A DNA stretch of 43,590 nucleotides from an uncultured Eubacteriales bacterium (lineage in GTDB: Bacteria; Bacillota; Clostridia; Lachnospirales; Bianqueaceae). Under the pieces are notes generated by a model. That model saw nothing but the letters and a program-made list of their open reading frames with translations, was not told where the DNA came from and did not search any database. The position numbers were made by a program, and so were the translations under genes. Below, piece after piece: positions 7,941-19,402 of this stretch (within the stretch, counting starts at the first letter, position 1; the number at the start of each line of letters is the position of its first letter). The DNA lies in contig OMYN01000015.1 in assembly GCA_900315265.1 (NCBI GenBank), positions 1-43,590 on the forward strand, in the 5' to 3' direction.

Positions 7941-8691
7941 ACCGGATATACCATCACATTTACCCGCCTATCATATTGGCAATGCAAAAGAAATTAAACC
8001 AGTAGAAAATTTTTCAGCCACGACTCGCGGCCAATCGATGCTCCCTTTGATCAAAGATGGAGATAAGATAAGTTACAGACCTGTCAATGAGGGAAAAGTT
8101 GACATCGGTCAGGTCGTTCTGGCTTTTGACGGCAAACATTTTTTCAGTCACAGGATCATTGATCGAATCGGAAGCAAATATGTGCTTAAAGGGGATAACA
8201 ATCATTATATCGACGGTTTGTTCGAAAAAAAGTCTCTGATCGGAGCCGCTGTATCCGAAAAGGTAAATGACGACCGATTTTCTGTTCTTTTTAAAGAAAA
8301 GGAAGCTTTTTGGGCCAAGATCACTTTTACAGGAAACCTGTTCGAGTCATCGACTTTTCAAAAGGCCTGTTTTGAACATATGCCTTTCCATTTTGAATCA
8401 CAGGTACCCTCCGGAACGGATCTACACATAGGAATCGACCGGACAAGTGGGATCACTTTTTCCGAGGGACTTTTAAATCATTTTGAAGAACTATATAACG
8501 CTCGATCCATTTGTATCGATTTTTCCCTTAAGGAAGATGATCCTCATAAAGATATGACCTACACGTATTGTTGGAATATAGAAGGGCAATATCAGATTCC
8601 CGGACTCGATCAAAAGGATCAATGTCTGATGATTATTGGCATGTTAAGTCAATGCCTTACCAGGAGGCTGCGTCATGACAAATCTATTTAA
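7933..8691 (+). CDS. S24/S26-type serine peptidase with unknown C-terminal domain
   Basis: 252 aa from the ATG at 7933 inside the end of the PqqD gene. Residues 28-110 hold the LexA/signal-peptidase fold: TRGQSMLPLI with nucleophile Ser35, DIGQVVLAF, HRIID, and YVLKGDNN with general base Lys86. There is no N-terminal membrane anchor, unlike true signal peptidase I. About 130 residues follow (PFHFESQVPSG, LHIGIDRTSGITFSEG, YTYCWNIEGQYQI) that I do not recognise. They could be a substrate-binding domain and are faintly like the N-terminus of HPr-kinase-like RiPP proteins. As the exporter has no C39 peptidase domain and the leader lacks a GG site, this is the best candidate for leader removal. 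It overlaps the ABC gene by 17 nt. Confidence 0.75.
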   Translation: MNEPDIPSHLPAYHIGNAKEIKPVENFSATTRGQSMLPLIKDGDKISYRPVNEGKVDIGQVVLAFDGKHFFSHRIIDRIGSKYVLKGDNNHYIDGLFEKKSLIGAAVSEKVNDDRFSVLFKEKEAFWAKITFTGNLFESSTFQKACFEHMPFHFESQVPSGTDLHIGIDRTSGITFSEGLLNHFEELYNARSICIDFSLKEDDPHKDMTYTYCWNIEGQYQIPGLDQKDQCLMIIGMLSQCLTRRLRHDKSI

Positions 8692-10369
8692 GATTTCGTC
8701 TGCTTTTAATAAGGATAAAGAACTGACACAAAAAGCTCACCGGCTTTTGTGGATATGTCTGGCCGTTTCCCTTGTGACGGCGGCGATCCAGTTTTTCGGT
8801 CCGCTTGCTGCCCGGCAGTATCTGGATCAGATTTCCACCGCAAACATCCTGACGGCCTGCGCTATTATCCTGGGCAGTTTTCTGTCAGTCGGTCTTTTGC
8901 AGCTTCTGTTTCTGCTCTACAAATATAAAAGCGGGGTCCATATCAAGGCTTCCATGCTGGGGACCCTGATCACCCGTATCCTGACCATGCGCTACGATGC
9001 CCTGATTGCCAAAGAACCGACTTATCTTTTGGACAGGTCCGGAGAATGCGTCAACAACCTTTTCGATTACTACACCGAGACCCTGCCGGATCTGTTTAGG
9101 ACCCTGATCACCCTTGCCGCCTGTTATGCAGCCGCTTTTCTGATTCACTGGCCCTTAGCGGTTATTTTCACGCTGGTCCTTCTGGTCCAGGTTTTCGGCT
9201 ACCGCGGGCTCAATCAGAAGCTGGGGACCATGAGCGTGAAGCTCTCCAAGATCGCCTCCCGCAAATTCACCATCCTCAGTTCGCTGCTGGGCAATGTTGA
9301 CTTTTTGAAGCAGCTGCCGGACCGCAGCGCGGTTGCCAAATTTGTCTATGACAAAGACCGCGAGGAAAAACAGGTCGAAGCGGACATCAACATTTACGCC
9401 GGTAAGGTCAGCATCATCTTCGATAACCTCCTGTCCATCCTGTCCAACGGGGTCTATGTCTACATCCCTATCGCCCTCATGCTGGGCTGGCTGGACCTGG
9501 GCGACTCTGTCTATCTGGCCCTGGTAAGCGGGCTTTTTATGCCGGCCGCCAAACGCATGGTCGGCGTACAGCTGAACATGAAAGCCCTTTACGCAGCCAA
9601 TGACTTTTTGAGTCAGGATCTGGCTCCCAACCTGGAAGAGGAAAATAAAGGGATGTCTCTGGCCGGACCGGTCACCGACATTTCCATGGATATCAACAAC
9701 TTTTCCATCGATAAGAAGCTGCTGGTACAAAACGGCAAGGCTCATATCGAATCCGGCAACATCGTCAAAGTGGCCGGTCAGACGGGCTGCGGAAAATCAA
9801 CGCTGATGAAAGCCCTGGTCGGCTTCCGCCCGGTCGACAAGGTGACGCTGGACGGGCAGGCCCTCGACACGCTGAGCAAGGCCAGCATCCGCAGCCACAT
9901 CCTCTACATCCCCCAGCAGGCGCCTATCTTTTCGGGGACCGTCGCGGACAATATCACCCTGGGGCTTACTCCGCCCATGAGCGTGGATCAGCTGGCCAAG
10001 CGTTTAAAGGGCACGGTTTTTGAAAAATATGTATCCGATGCTTACGGTCTGTCGACCGCCATCGTTGAAAACGGCGCCAACCTATCAGGCGGCGACCGCC
10101 AGAAGATCTCGCTGGCCAAGGTCGAAGTCTTCGACTGGGACGTGCTGATTTTGGACGAGGCCACCAGCGCCATGGACGCCGAGACTGAAGACCGCATGCT
10201 GGGCTATATCTGTCAAAAAGCCAAAGAGCGCCGCGCCATCGTCTTCATTATTTCCCACTCAAGCACCATCGACGCTTTCTGCAGCAAAGAAATCCTGATC
10301 CAAGACCGGCATCTGGAATGCCTGCCGCTGGATCCGTGTCCTGAACGTCAGCCTCTTGAGGAAATGTAA
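8675..10369 (+). CDS. ABC exporter (fused permease-ATPase) of the RiPP operon
   Basis: 564 aa half-transporter, which should work as a homodimer in the membrane. Residues 20-320 hold about six hydrophobic segments (LLWICLAVSLVTAAIQFFG, ILTACAIILGSFLSVGLL, FLIHWPLAVIFTLVLLVQV and others). The ATPase domain has Walker A GQTGCGKST at residue 368, signature LSGGDRQKISLAK near 470, Walker B VLILDEATSAMD near 490, and the H-loop IISHSS. No N-terminal C39 peptidase is present. It is last in the operon and likely exports the modified peptide or gives self-protection. The first 75 bp keep the AT-rich codon style of the upstream genes, but from about 8740 on the gene is strongly GC-rich. Confidence 0.9.
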   Translation: MTNLFKISSAFNKDKELTQKAHRLLWICLAVSLVTAAIQFFGPLAARQYLDQISTANILTACAIILGSFLSVGLLQLLFLLYKYKSGVHIKASMLGTLITRILTMRYDALIAKEPTYLLDRSGECVNNLFDYYTETLPDLFRTLITLAACYAAAFLIHWPLAVIFTLVLLVQVFGYRGLNQKLGTMSVKLSKIASRKFTILSSLLGNVDFLKQLPDRSAVAKFVYDKDREEKQVEADINIYAGKVSIIFDNLLSILSNGVYVYIPIALMLGWLDLGDSVYLALVSGLFMPAAKRMVGVQLNMKALYAANDFLSQDLAPNLEEENKGMSLAGPVTDISMDINNFSIDKKLLVQNGKAHIESGNIVKVAGQTGCGKSTLMKALVGFRPVDKVTLDGQALDTLSKASIRSHILYIPQQAPIFSGTVADNITLGLTPPMSVDQLAKRLKGTVFEKYVSDAYGLSTAIVENGANLSGGDRQKISLAKVEVFDWDVLILDEATSAMDAETEDRMLGYICQKAKERRAIVFIISHSSTIDAFCSKEILIQDRHLECLPLDPCPERQPLEEM

Positions 10370-10378
10370 GACCCGCCT

Positions 10379-12910
10379 TCAGGCCAGGAACCTGCCGGTC
10401 CGGCTCTGGGAACAGTTTTTCACGTCCTTAAGCGTTCCGGCCGCCACGATGGTGCCGCCTTCCTCTCCGCCTCCGGGCCCCATATCGATGATGTAATCAG
10501 CATTGCTGATCACGTCCAGGTCGTGCTCAATGACGATCAGCGTTGCTCCCTGCCGGATCAGGCGCTGGAAAACCGTCAGCAGATTCTGCACGTCCGCAGG
10601 ATGCAGGCCTATGGTCGGCTCATCAAAGACAAAAACGGATCCTTCCTGTCCTCTTCCCATCTCATCCGCCAGTTTCAGCCTCTGTGCCTCCCCGCCGGAA
10701 AGGCCAGGCGTCTCTTCGCCCAGGGTAAGATAGCCAAGACCCAGGTCATGGAGCGTCTGAAGGCGCCGGGCGATCTGCGGCCGTGACGCGCAGACGGCAA
10801 GGGCCTGGTCGACGCTCATATTCATCAGATCCGGCAGGCTGTATTCCTTTCCGTCATCCCACTTCCGTTTGATCTTTTCCGCCTCTTTTCCATAGCGGGA
10901 CCCTCGGCAGTCCGGGCAGGTCACCTCCACGTCCGGAAGAAATTGAATATCCAGCGAAATGGTGCCGGTCCCGTCACAGGTCGAACAGCGCAGTTTTCCC
11001 GTATTATAGGAAAAATCACCAGCCTTGAAGCCGCCTTCTTTTGCCGTCTTGCAAGAGGCATACAGCTTGCGCAGAGGGTCATGGATATCTGCATAGGTTG
11101 CCACCGTAGAACGAATATTGATGCCGATCGGAGTGGCATCGATCAGCTTGACCAGGCGGATGCCGTCCGCCTGGATCGACGTTACATGGGGCGGCAGGCT
11201 CTTGCCGTTTATGTGTGCCGCAAGAGCCGGAACCAGGCTTTCCAGTACCAGGGTCGTCTTACCCGACCCGGATACTCCGGTCACGACCGTCATCCTGCCG
11301 CAGGGGATATCCACCTGCAAAGGATGGACCGTATGGATACGGCCGGTTTCCATGTGGATCGTTCCCTGGCTGAAAATCTGATCCTCCGGGACCAAGGGAC
11401 GGATCCGCGTCTTTTTCCCCGCAAGATAGGGGCCGATCAAAGAATCCTTATTGTTGATCATGTCGCTGACGGTTCCCTTGGCGATAACGCTGCCTCCGTC
11501 AGCTCCCGCCCCTTTGCCCATTTCGATGAGATAGTCCGCGTGGCTTAAGACCTGGGTGTCATGATCCACCAGCACGACCGAATTGCCGTCGGCTGCCAGA
11601 TCGTCCATGACCCCGGTCAGGCCTTTCAGATTATAAGGGTGAAGTCCGATGGACGGTTCATCCAGTACATATAAAATACCGGTCGTACGGTTGCGGACGG
11701 CCCTGGCCAGCTGCACCCGCTGCCTTTCTCCCGTCGACAGGGTCCCGGCCGCCCGGTCCAGTGACAAATAGCCCAGTCCCAGGTCCATCAGCCGTTTGGA
11801 CGTATCCAGGAAGGATTCGCAGATGCTGTGGGCCATAGGCTTCATTGGATCCGGAAGCGAGTCCGGGACTTTTTTGACCCATTCGATCAGATCCGACAGA
11901 GTCATGGCAGAAGCGTCCGCCAGACTGATCCCGCACAGCTTAGGAGCCCTGGCCGCTTCCGACAGTCTGGTTCCATGACAGTCTGGACAGACCCCTTCCT
12001 TCAAATACTTTTCCACCCGCTTCATGCCCTTTTCATCTTTAACCTTGGAAAGGGCATTTTCAACGGTCCGGACCGCACTGAAGTAGGTAAAGTCCATCTC
12101 TCCCTGTTCCTGAGAGTTAGGATTGAAATAAGTCATATGCTTCTTGACCGCCGGTCCGTGCAGAACGATCTCCTTTTCCTGATCGGTCAGGTCCTTGTAG
12201 GGGACATCGGTCCTGACCCCCATCAGACGGCAGACGTCCTTCATCAGCGACCACATAAGGGTCCCCCAGACGGCAACGGCTCCCTGATCGATGGTCAGGT
12301 TTTCATCGGTGATCAGGGTGCTTTCGTCTACCGTACGGACGATCCCCGTGCCCCCGCAGGTGGGGCAGGCTCCGGAACTGTTAAAAGCCAGGTCTTCGGC
12401 CCCCGGCCCGTAAAATTGGGCTCCGCACACGGGGCAGATGATAGGAGTCATAGAAGCGACCGCAAAAGACGGCGGGCAGTAATGGCCGTTAGGGCAGCGA
12501 TGGCTGGCCAGTCTGGAAAACATAAGCCTGAGACTGTTCAAGAGCTCGGTCATGGTGCCGAAGGTGCTGCGGATGCCCGGTACCCCCGGCCGCTGGTGCA
12601 GGGCCAGGGAAGCAGGGATGTAACGGACATCATCTACATCCGCCCGTCCTGCCTGGGTCATGCGCCGTCTGGTATAAGTAGACAGGGATTCCAGATACCG
12701 CCGGGATCCTTCGGCATACAATACCCCCAGTGCCAGCGACGACTTGCCTGAGCCGGACACACCGGCGATCCCCACGATCTTGTGTAAGGGAACGTCCACA
12801 TCGATGTTCTTCAGATTGTGGACTCTGGCTCCCCTCACTTCTATGCATGGAGGGATGTTCTGCAGGCCGCTCTCAATCTGCTCATTGTTGACCCGTTCTC
12901 CTTCAGCCAT
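10379..12910 (-). CDS. UvrA-like ABC ATPase (class II UvrA)
   Basis: 843 aa from the ATG at 12910, which has GGGAGGG 9 nt upstream; an ATG at 12928 precedes that site. It contains two ABC cassettes: Walker [10 protein letters not shown] and GVSGSGKTT, signatures [12 protein letters not shown] and [12 protein letters not shown], Walker [12 protein letters not shown] and [11 protein letters not shown]. It has zinc-finger cysteines [13 protein letters not shown] and [15 protein letters not shown]. It is about 100 residues shorter than UvrA because the UvrB-binding part after the first Walker A is reduced, typical of class II UvrA proteins linked to drug tolerance (DrrC-like). It ends 9 bp from the end of the convergent ABC exporter gene. 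Whether it helps resist the island's product is unknown. Confidence 0.85.
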   Translation of the reverse strand: MAEGERVNNEQIESGLQNIPPCIEVRGARVHNLKNIDVDVPLHKIVGIAGVSGSGKSSLALGVLYAEGSRRYLESLSTYTRRRMTQAGRADVDDVRYIPASLALHQRPGVPGIRSTFGTMTELLNSLRLMFSRLASHRCPNGHYCPPSFAVASMTPIICPVCGAQFYGPGAEDLAFNSSGACPTCGGTGIVRTVDESTLITDENLTIDQGAVAVWGTLMWSLMKDVCRLMGVRTDVPYKDLTDQEKEIVLHGPAVKKHMTYFNPNSQEQGEMDFTYFSAVRTVENALSKVKDEKGMKRVEKYLKEGVCPDCHGTRLSEAARAPKLCGISLADASAMTLSDLIEWVKKVPDSLPDPMKPMAHSICESFLDTSKRLMDLGLGYLSLDRAAGTLSTGERQRVQLARAVRNRTTGILYVLDEPSIGLHPYNLKGLTGVMDDLAADGNSVVLVDHDTQVLSHADYLIEMGKGAGADGGSVIAKGTVSDMINNKDSLIGPYLAGKKTRIRPLVPEDQIFSQGTIHMETGRIHTVHPLQVDIPCGRMTVVTGVSGSGKTTLVLESLVPALAAHINGKSLPPHVTSIQADGIRLVKLIDATPIGINIRSTVATYADIHDPLRKLYASCKTAKEGGFKAGDFSYNTGKLRCSTCDGTGTISLDIQFLPDVEVTCPDCRGSRYGKEAEKIKRKWDDGKEYSLPDLMNMSVDQALAVCASRPQIARRLQTLHDLGLGYLTLGEETPGLSGGEAQRLKLADEMGRGQEGSVFVFDEPTIGLHPADVQNLLTVFQRLIRQGATLIVIEHDLDVISNADYIIDMGPGGGEEGGTIVAAGTLKDVKNCSQSRTGRFLA

Positions 12911-13042
12911 CTTACTATTCCCTCCCATTCATCGATTCGATCATATTGGATACTTTATTATTTAATCGGTGGTTTTTTGTTTTCACATTATTATACGAAA
13001 ACATTACTTATCCGATTGGTGAAGCCTCTGGCACTTCCTAGT

Positions 13043-14161
13043 TCAGCCCAACAGCGCCTGAAAATCCTCCGGAAGCGGGGCACGAACAGTCCGTCTTTCT
13101 CCCGTCATTGGCTGATCAAACGTCACCGTCATGGCATGTAACATACAGCGCTGCCGTCCGGGGCCTATCCCCCCTTCGGCAGCCCTATTTGTTTGTCCAT
13201 CCGCGTGCGGATGGACTTGGCCAACCGCTTGCGGATGGACTTGGCCAAACTTATGAGTTTGGACTTGTCCGTAAAGCCCATCAAACAAAAGAGGGTGCCC
13301 GATAAAGGCCATATGGGTGCGGATCTGGTGCATGCGGCCGGTACGGATATCCAGCCGGACAAAAGAGGCAGGGCTGCCGTCCGGAAGGTTAAAGTTCCGC
13401 AGCACTTCATAAGCAGTATAAGCCGTCAATACAGCCGACTCCGCCTGATATCCCTCTGAAGCCGCGGCAGTCGACCGAGTTCCGCTTACAATGATACCTT
13501 TTTTCAAAGCCTGCTGGGCTCTGGGGTCGCTGACCGCCAGCATCAGGCTCATAGGATGGCCGCTTTTTCCTAAAAGATCCGGGCATTTGACCCGGACCAG
13601 CGGGGTATCGATGACTCCCGTCCCTTCCAGCCATCCATGGACCAGGGCCACATACTCTTTGTGATAGACCCCCTCTTTGCGTTCCTTTTCCATACGGGTC
13701 AGGGCTACCGAAGACCGGCAGGCGCCGATGACCCCGGACGTGTCCATATCCAATCGTCCGATCAGGCGGACCGGCTCCGGATAGCGGGCCGCCAGGATAT
13801 TGGCAAGAGTTCCGGACGCATGATCACCGGACGGATGGACCGGCATCCCGGCCGGTTTACTAAGAAAAACAAGGTCCCTATCTTCATATAAGACAGGGAC
13901 CTTAAGGCCGGACCGATCCTCTTCCACCGTAGCGCCGCCGTCCGGGAAACAGACGCGGATGGTCTGTCCCTGGCGAACGATCGTACCGGTCGAAGTACGG
14001 CCGTCCTCTGCATAGGTTAATCCGTCAAGACTGATCCCGCCGGGAGTAAACTTTGCCCGGCTGATCTGACGGGACGAAAGTCCCATCTTCTGCCTGAGCA
14101 CCTGGCCAAGCCTCATGCCGTCTTCATCCCGGCTGACAAGGTGGGTAAGAATCAATTCCAT
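13043..14161 (-). CDS. RluA-family pseudouridine synthase with tandem-repeat insert
   Basis: 372 aa. The N-terminus has an S4-like RNA-binding domain (MRLGQVLRQKMGLSSRQISRA). The catalytic domain shows LVFLSKPAGMPVHPS and the active-site Asp in GRLDMDTSGV, then the RTGRMHQIRTHMAFIGHPLLFD substrate loop. It isomerises uridine in rRNA or tRNA; the site is not readable from sequence. Residues 298-329 are an 8-residue repeat GQVxxxxx present four times (13175-13270) inserted before the conserved CMLHA strand. Its start is 28 nt behind atpC on the same strand, so it is probably transcribed with the ATP synthase genes. Confidence 0.88.
   Translation of the reverse strand: MELILTHLVSRDEDGMRLGQVLRQKMGLSSRQISRAKFTPGGISLDGLTYAEDGRTSTGTIVRQGQTIRVCFPDGGATVEEDRSGLKVPVLYEDRDLVFLSKPAGMPVHPSGDHASGTLANILAARYPEPVRLIGRLDMDTSGVIGACRSSVALTRMEKERKEGVYHKEYVALVHGWLEGTGVIDTPLVRVKCPDLLGKSGHPMSLMLAVSDPRAQQALKKGIIVSGTRSTAAASEGYQAESAVLTAYTAYEVLRNFNLPDGSPASFVRLDIRTGRMHQIRTHMAFIGHPLLFDGLYGQVQTHKFGQVHPQAVGQVHPHADGQTNRAAEGGIGPGRQRCMLHAMTVTFDQPMTGERRTVRAPLPEDFQALLG
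13175..13270 (-). repeat. 24-bp tandem repeat inside the pseudouridine synthase gene
   Basis: Four 24-bp units encode GQVQTHKF, GQVHPQAV, GQVHPHAD and GQTNRAAE. The two middle units are nearly identical as DNA (TTGGCCAAGTCCATCCGCAM). As 24 is a multiple of three, copy number can change without breaking the frame. Confidence 0.7.
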
Positions 14162-14189
14162 ACACGCTGCCTTTTGTAAATCAAGCTGC

Positions 14190-14603
14190 TTATTTGCCGG
14201 CCTGATGGTGCTTTACCTTCAGACGGTTGGCCGTACGGGCAAATTCCAGCTCCGCCAGACGGTATTCCTGAATGCTCTTCTTCTGCAGCATGATCTCTTT
14301 GGCTCGGGCCTGCTCCTGCCTTGCCCGGTTGGCATCGATCTCTTCCGGCCGCTCGATGGTCTCGCACAAAATAAGCACTTCTCCATCCTCGCATTTGACA
14401 AAGCCGTGGGAAACCGCCGCGTACTGGTTCTGACCGCCGGGCACCCTCCAAGTCATCTGGCCCGGTACAATAGCACAGATCATATTGCTGTGTCCCGCCT
14501 GAATGCCCAGAAAACCGTCCCGGTAGGGAATGATCAAACTTTCCAAAGGTCCCTGGTAAAAGGGTCCTTCCGCTTTCAAGATACGTCCGTTGAACGCTTT
14601 CAC
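14190..14603 (-). CDS. atpC: ATP synthase F1 subunit epsilon
   Basis: 137 aa. Two adjacent GTG codons (14606, 14603) follow AGGAGG; the second has the better 6-nt spacing. The N-terminal beta sandwich shows the family pattern (ILKAEGPFYQG, IPYRDGFLGIQAGHSNMI), and the C-terminal helical hairpin is rich in Ala/Arg/Glu. Epsilon joins gamma to the c-ring and inhibits hydrolysis. It lies 10-13 nt after atpD, last of the ATP synthase genes. Confidence 0.92.
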   Translation of the reverse strand: MKAFNGRILKAEGPFYQGPLESLIIPYRDGFLGIQAGHSNMICAIVPGQMTWRVPGGQNQYAAVSHGFVKCEDGEVLILCETIERPEEIDANRARQEQARAKEIMLQKKSIQEYRLAELEFARTANRLKVKHHQAGK

Positions 14604-14615
14604 CACAGGCCTCCT

Positions 14616-17101
<2,486 letters not shown>

Positions 17102-17104
17102 GGC

Positions 17105-18856
17105 TTACTTCTTTCTGAAAGCAGCCAGCACCTCTTCCGCACTGTCCGTGATCTCCTGACGGGCTTCATCGGAAAGCTGGCCGGTCGTATCGATGGTCTT
17201 GCACAGATCAGCCTTTTCACGGGCAAAATAGGCAAGCAGCGTCTGGGCAGCTTCGCCTACCTTCTTGACGTCGATGCCTAAAAACTGATGAGCCAGCGCG
17301 CAGGTCAGCAGAATGACCTGTTCGTGCTGCTGATAGGGATGATGCTGATTCTGCCGAAGCAGCCGCATCAGTCCCTGGCCGTAGGCCAGCTGCTGTTTGG
17401 TCGTTTCGTCCAGATCACTGGAAAACTGCGTGAAGACTTCCATCTCCCGGTACTGGGACAGGTCCAGTTTGATGGATCCGGCGGCTTTTTTCATGGCCTT
17501 GGTCTGGGCTGCACCGCCCACACGGGATACGGACAGACCGACATTGACGGCCGGACGCTGTCCTTCGAAAAAGAGATCGCTCTCCAGGAAGATCTGTCCA
17601 TCGGTGATGGAAATGATGTTGGTGGGAATGTAGGCGGATACGTCGCCTGCCTGGGTCTCTACGATGGGCAGGGCCGTCATGCTGCCGCCGCCCTTCTCGT
17701 CAGACAGATGGGCTGCCCGCTCCAGAAGACGGGAATGCAGGTAAAAGACGTCGCCGGGATAGGCTTCCCGTCCGGGAGACCTCTCCAGAAGAAGACTCAT
17801 AGCCCGGTAAGCGACCGCATGCTTGGACAGATCGTCATACACGATCAAAACGTCCCTGCCTTTATCCATGAAGTACTCACCCATGGCGCAGCCGGCATAA
17901 GGAGCGATGTACTGAAGGGGCACCGCATCCGAAGCCGAGGCGTCAATGACAATGGTGTAATCCATAGCTCCGGTGTTTCTCAGAGTCTGGGTCAGCTGCA
18001 TGACGGAACTGTTTTTCTGGCCGATGGCCACATAAATGCAGACCACATCCTTACCTTTCTGGTTGAGGATGGTATCCAGCGCGATCGTGGTTTTTCCGGT
18101 CTGACGGTCGCCGATGATCAGCTCTCGCTGGCCGCGTCCGATGGGGAACATGGAATCAATGCTCAGGATACCGGTCTCCATGGGACGGTCGACCGGCTGA
18201 CGGTCAATGATCCCGGGTGCCGGCGATTCGACCGGACGGTAATCCGTTGCCTGGATGGTTCCTTTTCCGTCGATCGGAGACCCTAAGGCATCGATGACTC
18301 GTCCCAGGAACTGATCTCCTACCGGGATACCGGCTTCGCGTTTGGTCCGATAGACCTTGCTTCCTTCCAAAACGTCCTGATCGTCACCGAACAGGATGCA
18401 GCCGATCTGATCTCGTTTCAGATCCTGGACCATGCCTTTAATGCCGCATTCGAATACGACGATCTCGCCGTAGGTTGCGTTGGTAAGGCCCTGGACAAGA
18501 GCAATACCGTCGCCTACGGTCATCACCGTCCCCACTTCCTGAGGAACAACGGCAGGGCGCCACTTGGCGACATTTTCACGGATAAGGGGCATGAGACGGT
18601 CGGAAGGAACCTGCGGCAGCTCCTCGATCATCTCCCTCATCTGATAAAGACGTCCGGACAGACTCCAATCATACACGTCGTGGCCGATCTCCAGAACAAA
18701 GCCCGACTTTAGACTGGAGTCTTCCTGGAAGGTCAGCGTGCAGGGCCCGTATTTTTTGGTAAGGAAGCGCTCAAAAGCCCAGAGCTGGTCCTCCGAAGGC
18801 GCCTGGGCAGCGCGGATGACAGCCCGCTTCTGTTTGGAATCGGAAGTTGCGCTCAT
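17105..18856 (-). CDS. atpA: ATP synthase alpha subunit with N-terminal delta-like domain
   Basis: 583 aa, about 80 longer than usual alpha. The start at 18856 is well supported: it overlaps the end of atpF by 4 nt and has GGGGAGGGG 7 nt upstream. Residues about 10-75 are not alpha sequence: EDQLWAFERFLTKKYG, EDSSLKSGFVLEIGHDVYD and WSLSGRLYQMREMIEEL fit the end of the delta subunit (L-KK-, DxSxxGGxxxxxGDxVxDGSxxGRLxxL). Normal alpha then begins (LMPLIRENVAKWRP, EVGTVMTVGDGIALVQGL), with P-loop GDRQTGKTT and AYRAMSLLLERSPGREAYPGD. No separate delta gene lies between atpF and this gene, where it normally sits. The extension thus seems to replace the part of delta that holds the b stalk; the delta N-terminal domain is missing. 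Confidence 0.92.
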   Translation of the reverse strand: MSATSDSKQKRAVIRAAQAPSEDQLWAFERFLTKKYGPCTLTFQEDSSLKSGFVLEIGHDVYDWSLSGRLYQMREMIEELPQVPSDRLMPLIRENVAKWRPAVVPQEVGTVMTVGDGIALVQGLTNATYGEIVVFECGIKGMVQDLKRDQIGCILFGDDQDVLEGSKVYRTKREAGIPVGDQFLGRVIDALGSPIDGKGTIQATDYRPVESPAPGIIDRQPVDRPMETGILSIDSMFPIGRGQRELIIGDRQTGKTTIALDTILNQKGKDVVCIYVAIGQKNSSVMQLTQTLRNTGAMDYTIVIDASASDAVPLQYIAPYAGCAMGEYFMDKGRDVLIVYDDLSKHAVAYRAMSLLLERSPGREAYPGDVFYLHSRLLERAAHLSDEKGGGSMTALPIVETQAGDVSAYIPTNIISITDGQIFLESDLFFEGQRPAVNVGLSVSRVGGAAQTKAMKKAAGSIKLDLSQYREMEVFTQFSSDLDETTKQQLAYGQGLMRLLRQNQHHPYQQHEQVILLTCALAHQFLGIDVKKVGEAAQTLLAYFAREKADLCKTIDTTGQLSDEARQEITDSAEEVLAAFRKK

Positions 18857-19383
18857 GAACGATCCCCTCCCCGGGCAGGTTCATCCTCGTCATCGTCAAA
18901 GCCGTCATCGATGTCGGCCTTAGCGCTGTCGATAAACTCATCATATACATCGGATACCGACTGGCGGGCCAGCTTGGAAGCGGCTTCTTCTGCCAGAGAA
19001 CGGATCTGGCGGGAGGCGCTTTCCATAATATTTTCTTTGTCGCTTTCCGCTTCGCGGCGGGCTTTGGCAAGGAGCTGTTCCGCCTTTTGACGGGCATCGG
19101 CTTCCTGCTGGTTCAGCTTCTCCTGCATATCCTGCTGAGCCTGCTTTTTGCGCTCCGCGATCTCCTGGTCGGCCTGGTCCAGCTTAGCCTGATACTGGGA
19201 CTTCAAGGCTTCTGCCTGCTGGGTCGTTGACGCTGCCTGGTCGGCCATTTCTTTATACTTTGCCTGCCGTTTGTCCATAAAATCCTTGACAGGCTTATAA
19301 AGCAGCAGATAAAGCCCGCCGAACAAAATGGCAAAGTTGAACAGATGCAGCAGGATCTGCTGCAGATTGATATTCAGTGGCAT
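18853..19383 (-). CDS. atpF: ATP synthase Fo subunit b
   Basis: 176 aa. One membrane helix (residues 7-30, ILLHLFNFAILFGGLYLLLY) is followed by the family motif KPVKDFMDKRQ. A long Ala/Gln/Glu/Lys-rich coiled coil then runs to about residue 150, forming the peripheral stalk. The tail is very acidic (DIDDGFDDDEDE). In other bacteria the b C-terminus binds delta; here the only delta-like domain is on alpha. Its last 4 nt overlap atpA. Confidence 0.93.
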   Translation of the reverse strand: MPLNINLQQILLHLFNFAILFGGLYLLLYKPVKDFMDKRQAKYKEMADQAASTTQQAEALKSQYQAKLDQADQEIAERKKQAQQDMQEKLNQQEADARQKAEQLLAKARREAESDKENIMESASRQIRSLAEEAASKLARQSVSDVYDEFIDSAKADIDDGFDDDEDEPARGGDRS

Positions 19384-19402
19384 AGATTCGACCCCTCTTC
19401 CC

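Noticed and set aside
5101-10369. Lasso peptide cluster
   Set aside because: A PqqD-like protein and a peptidase are present, but there is no asparagine-synthetase-like cyclase or transglutaminase-like B2 protein; a radical SAM enzyme is present instead.
18853-18856. A separate atpH overlooked as a short frame between atpF and atpA
   Set aside because: The two genes overlap by 4 nt, so there is no room; the delta-like residues are in frame with alpha.
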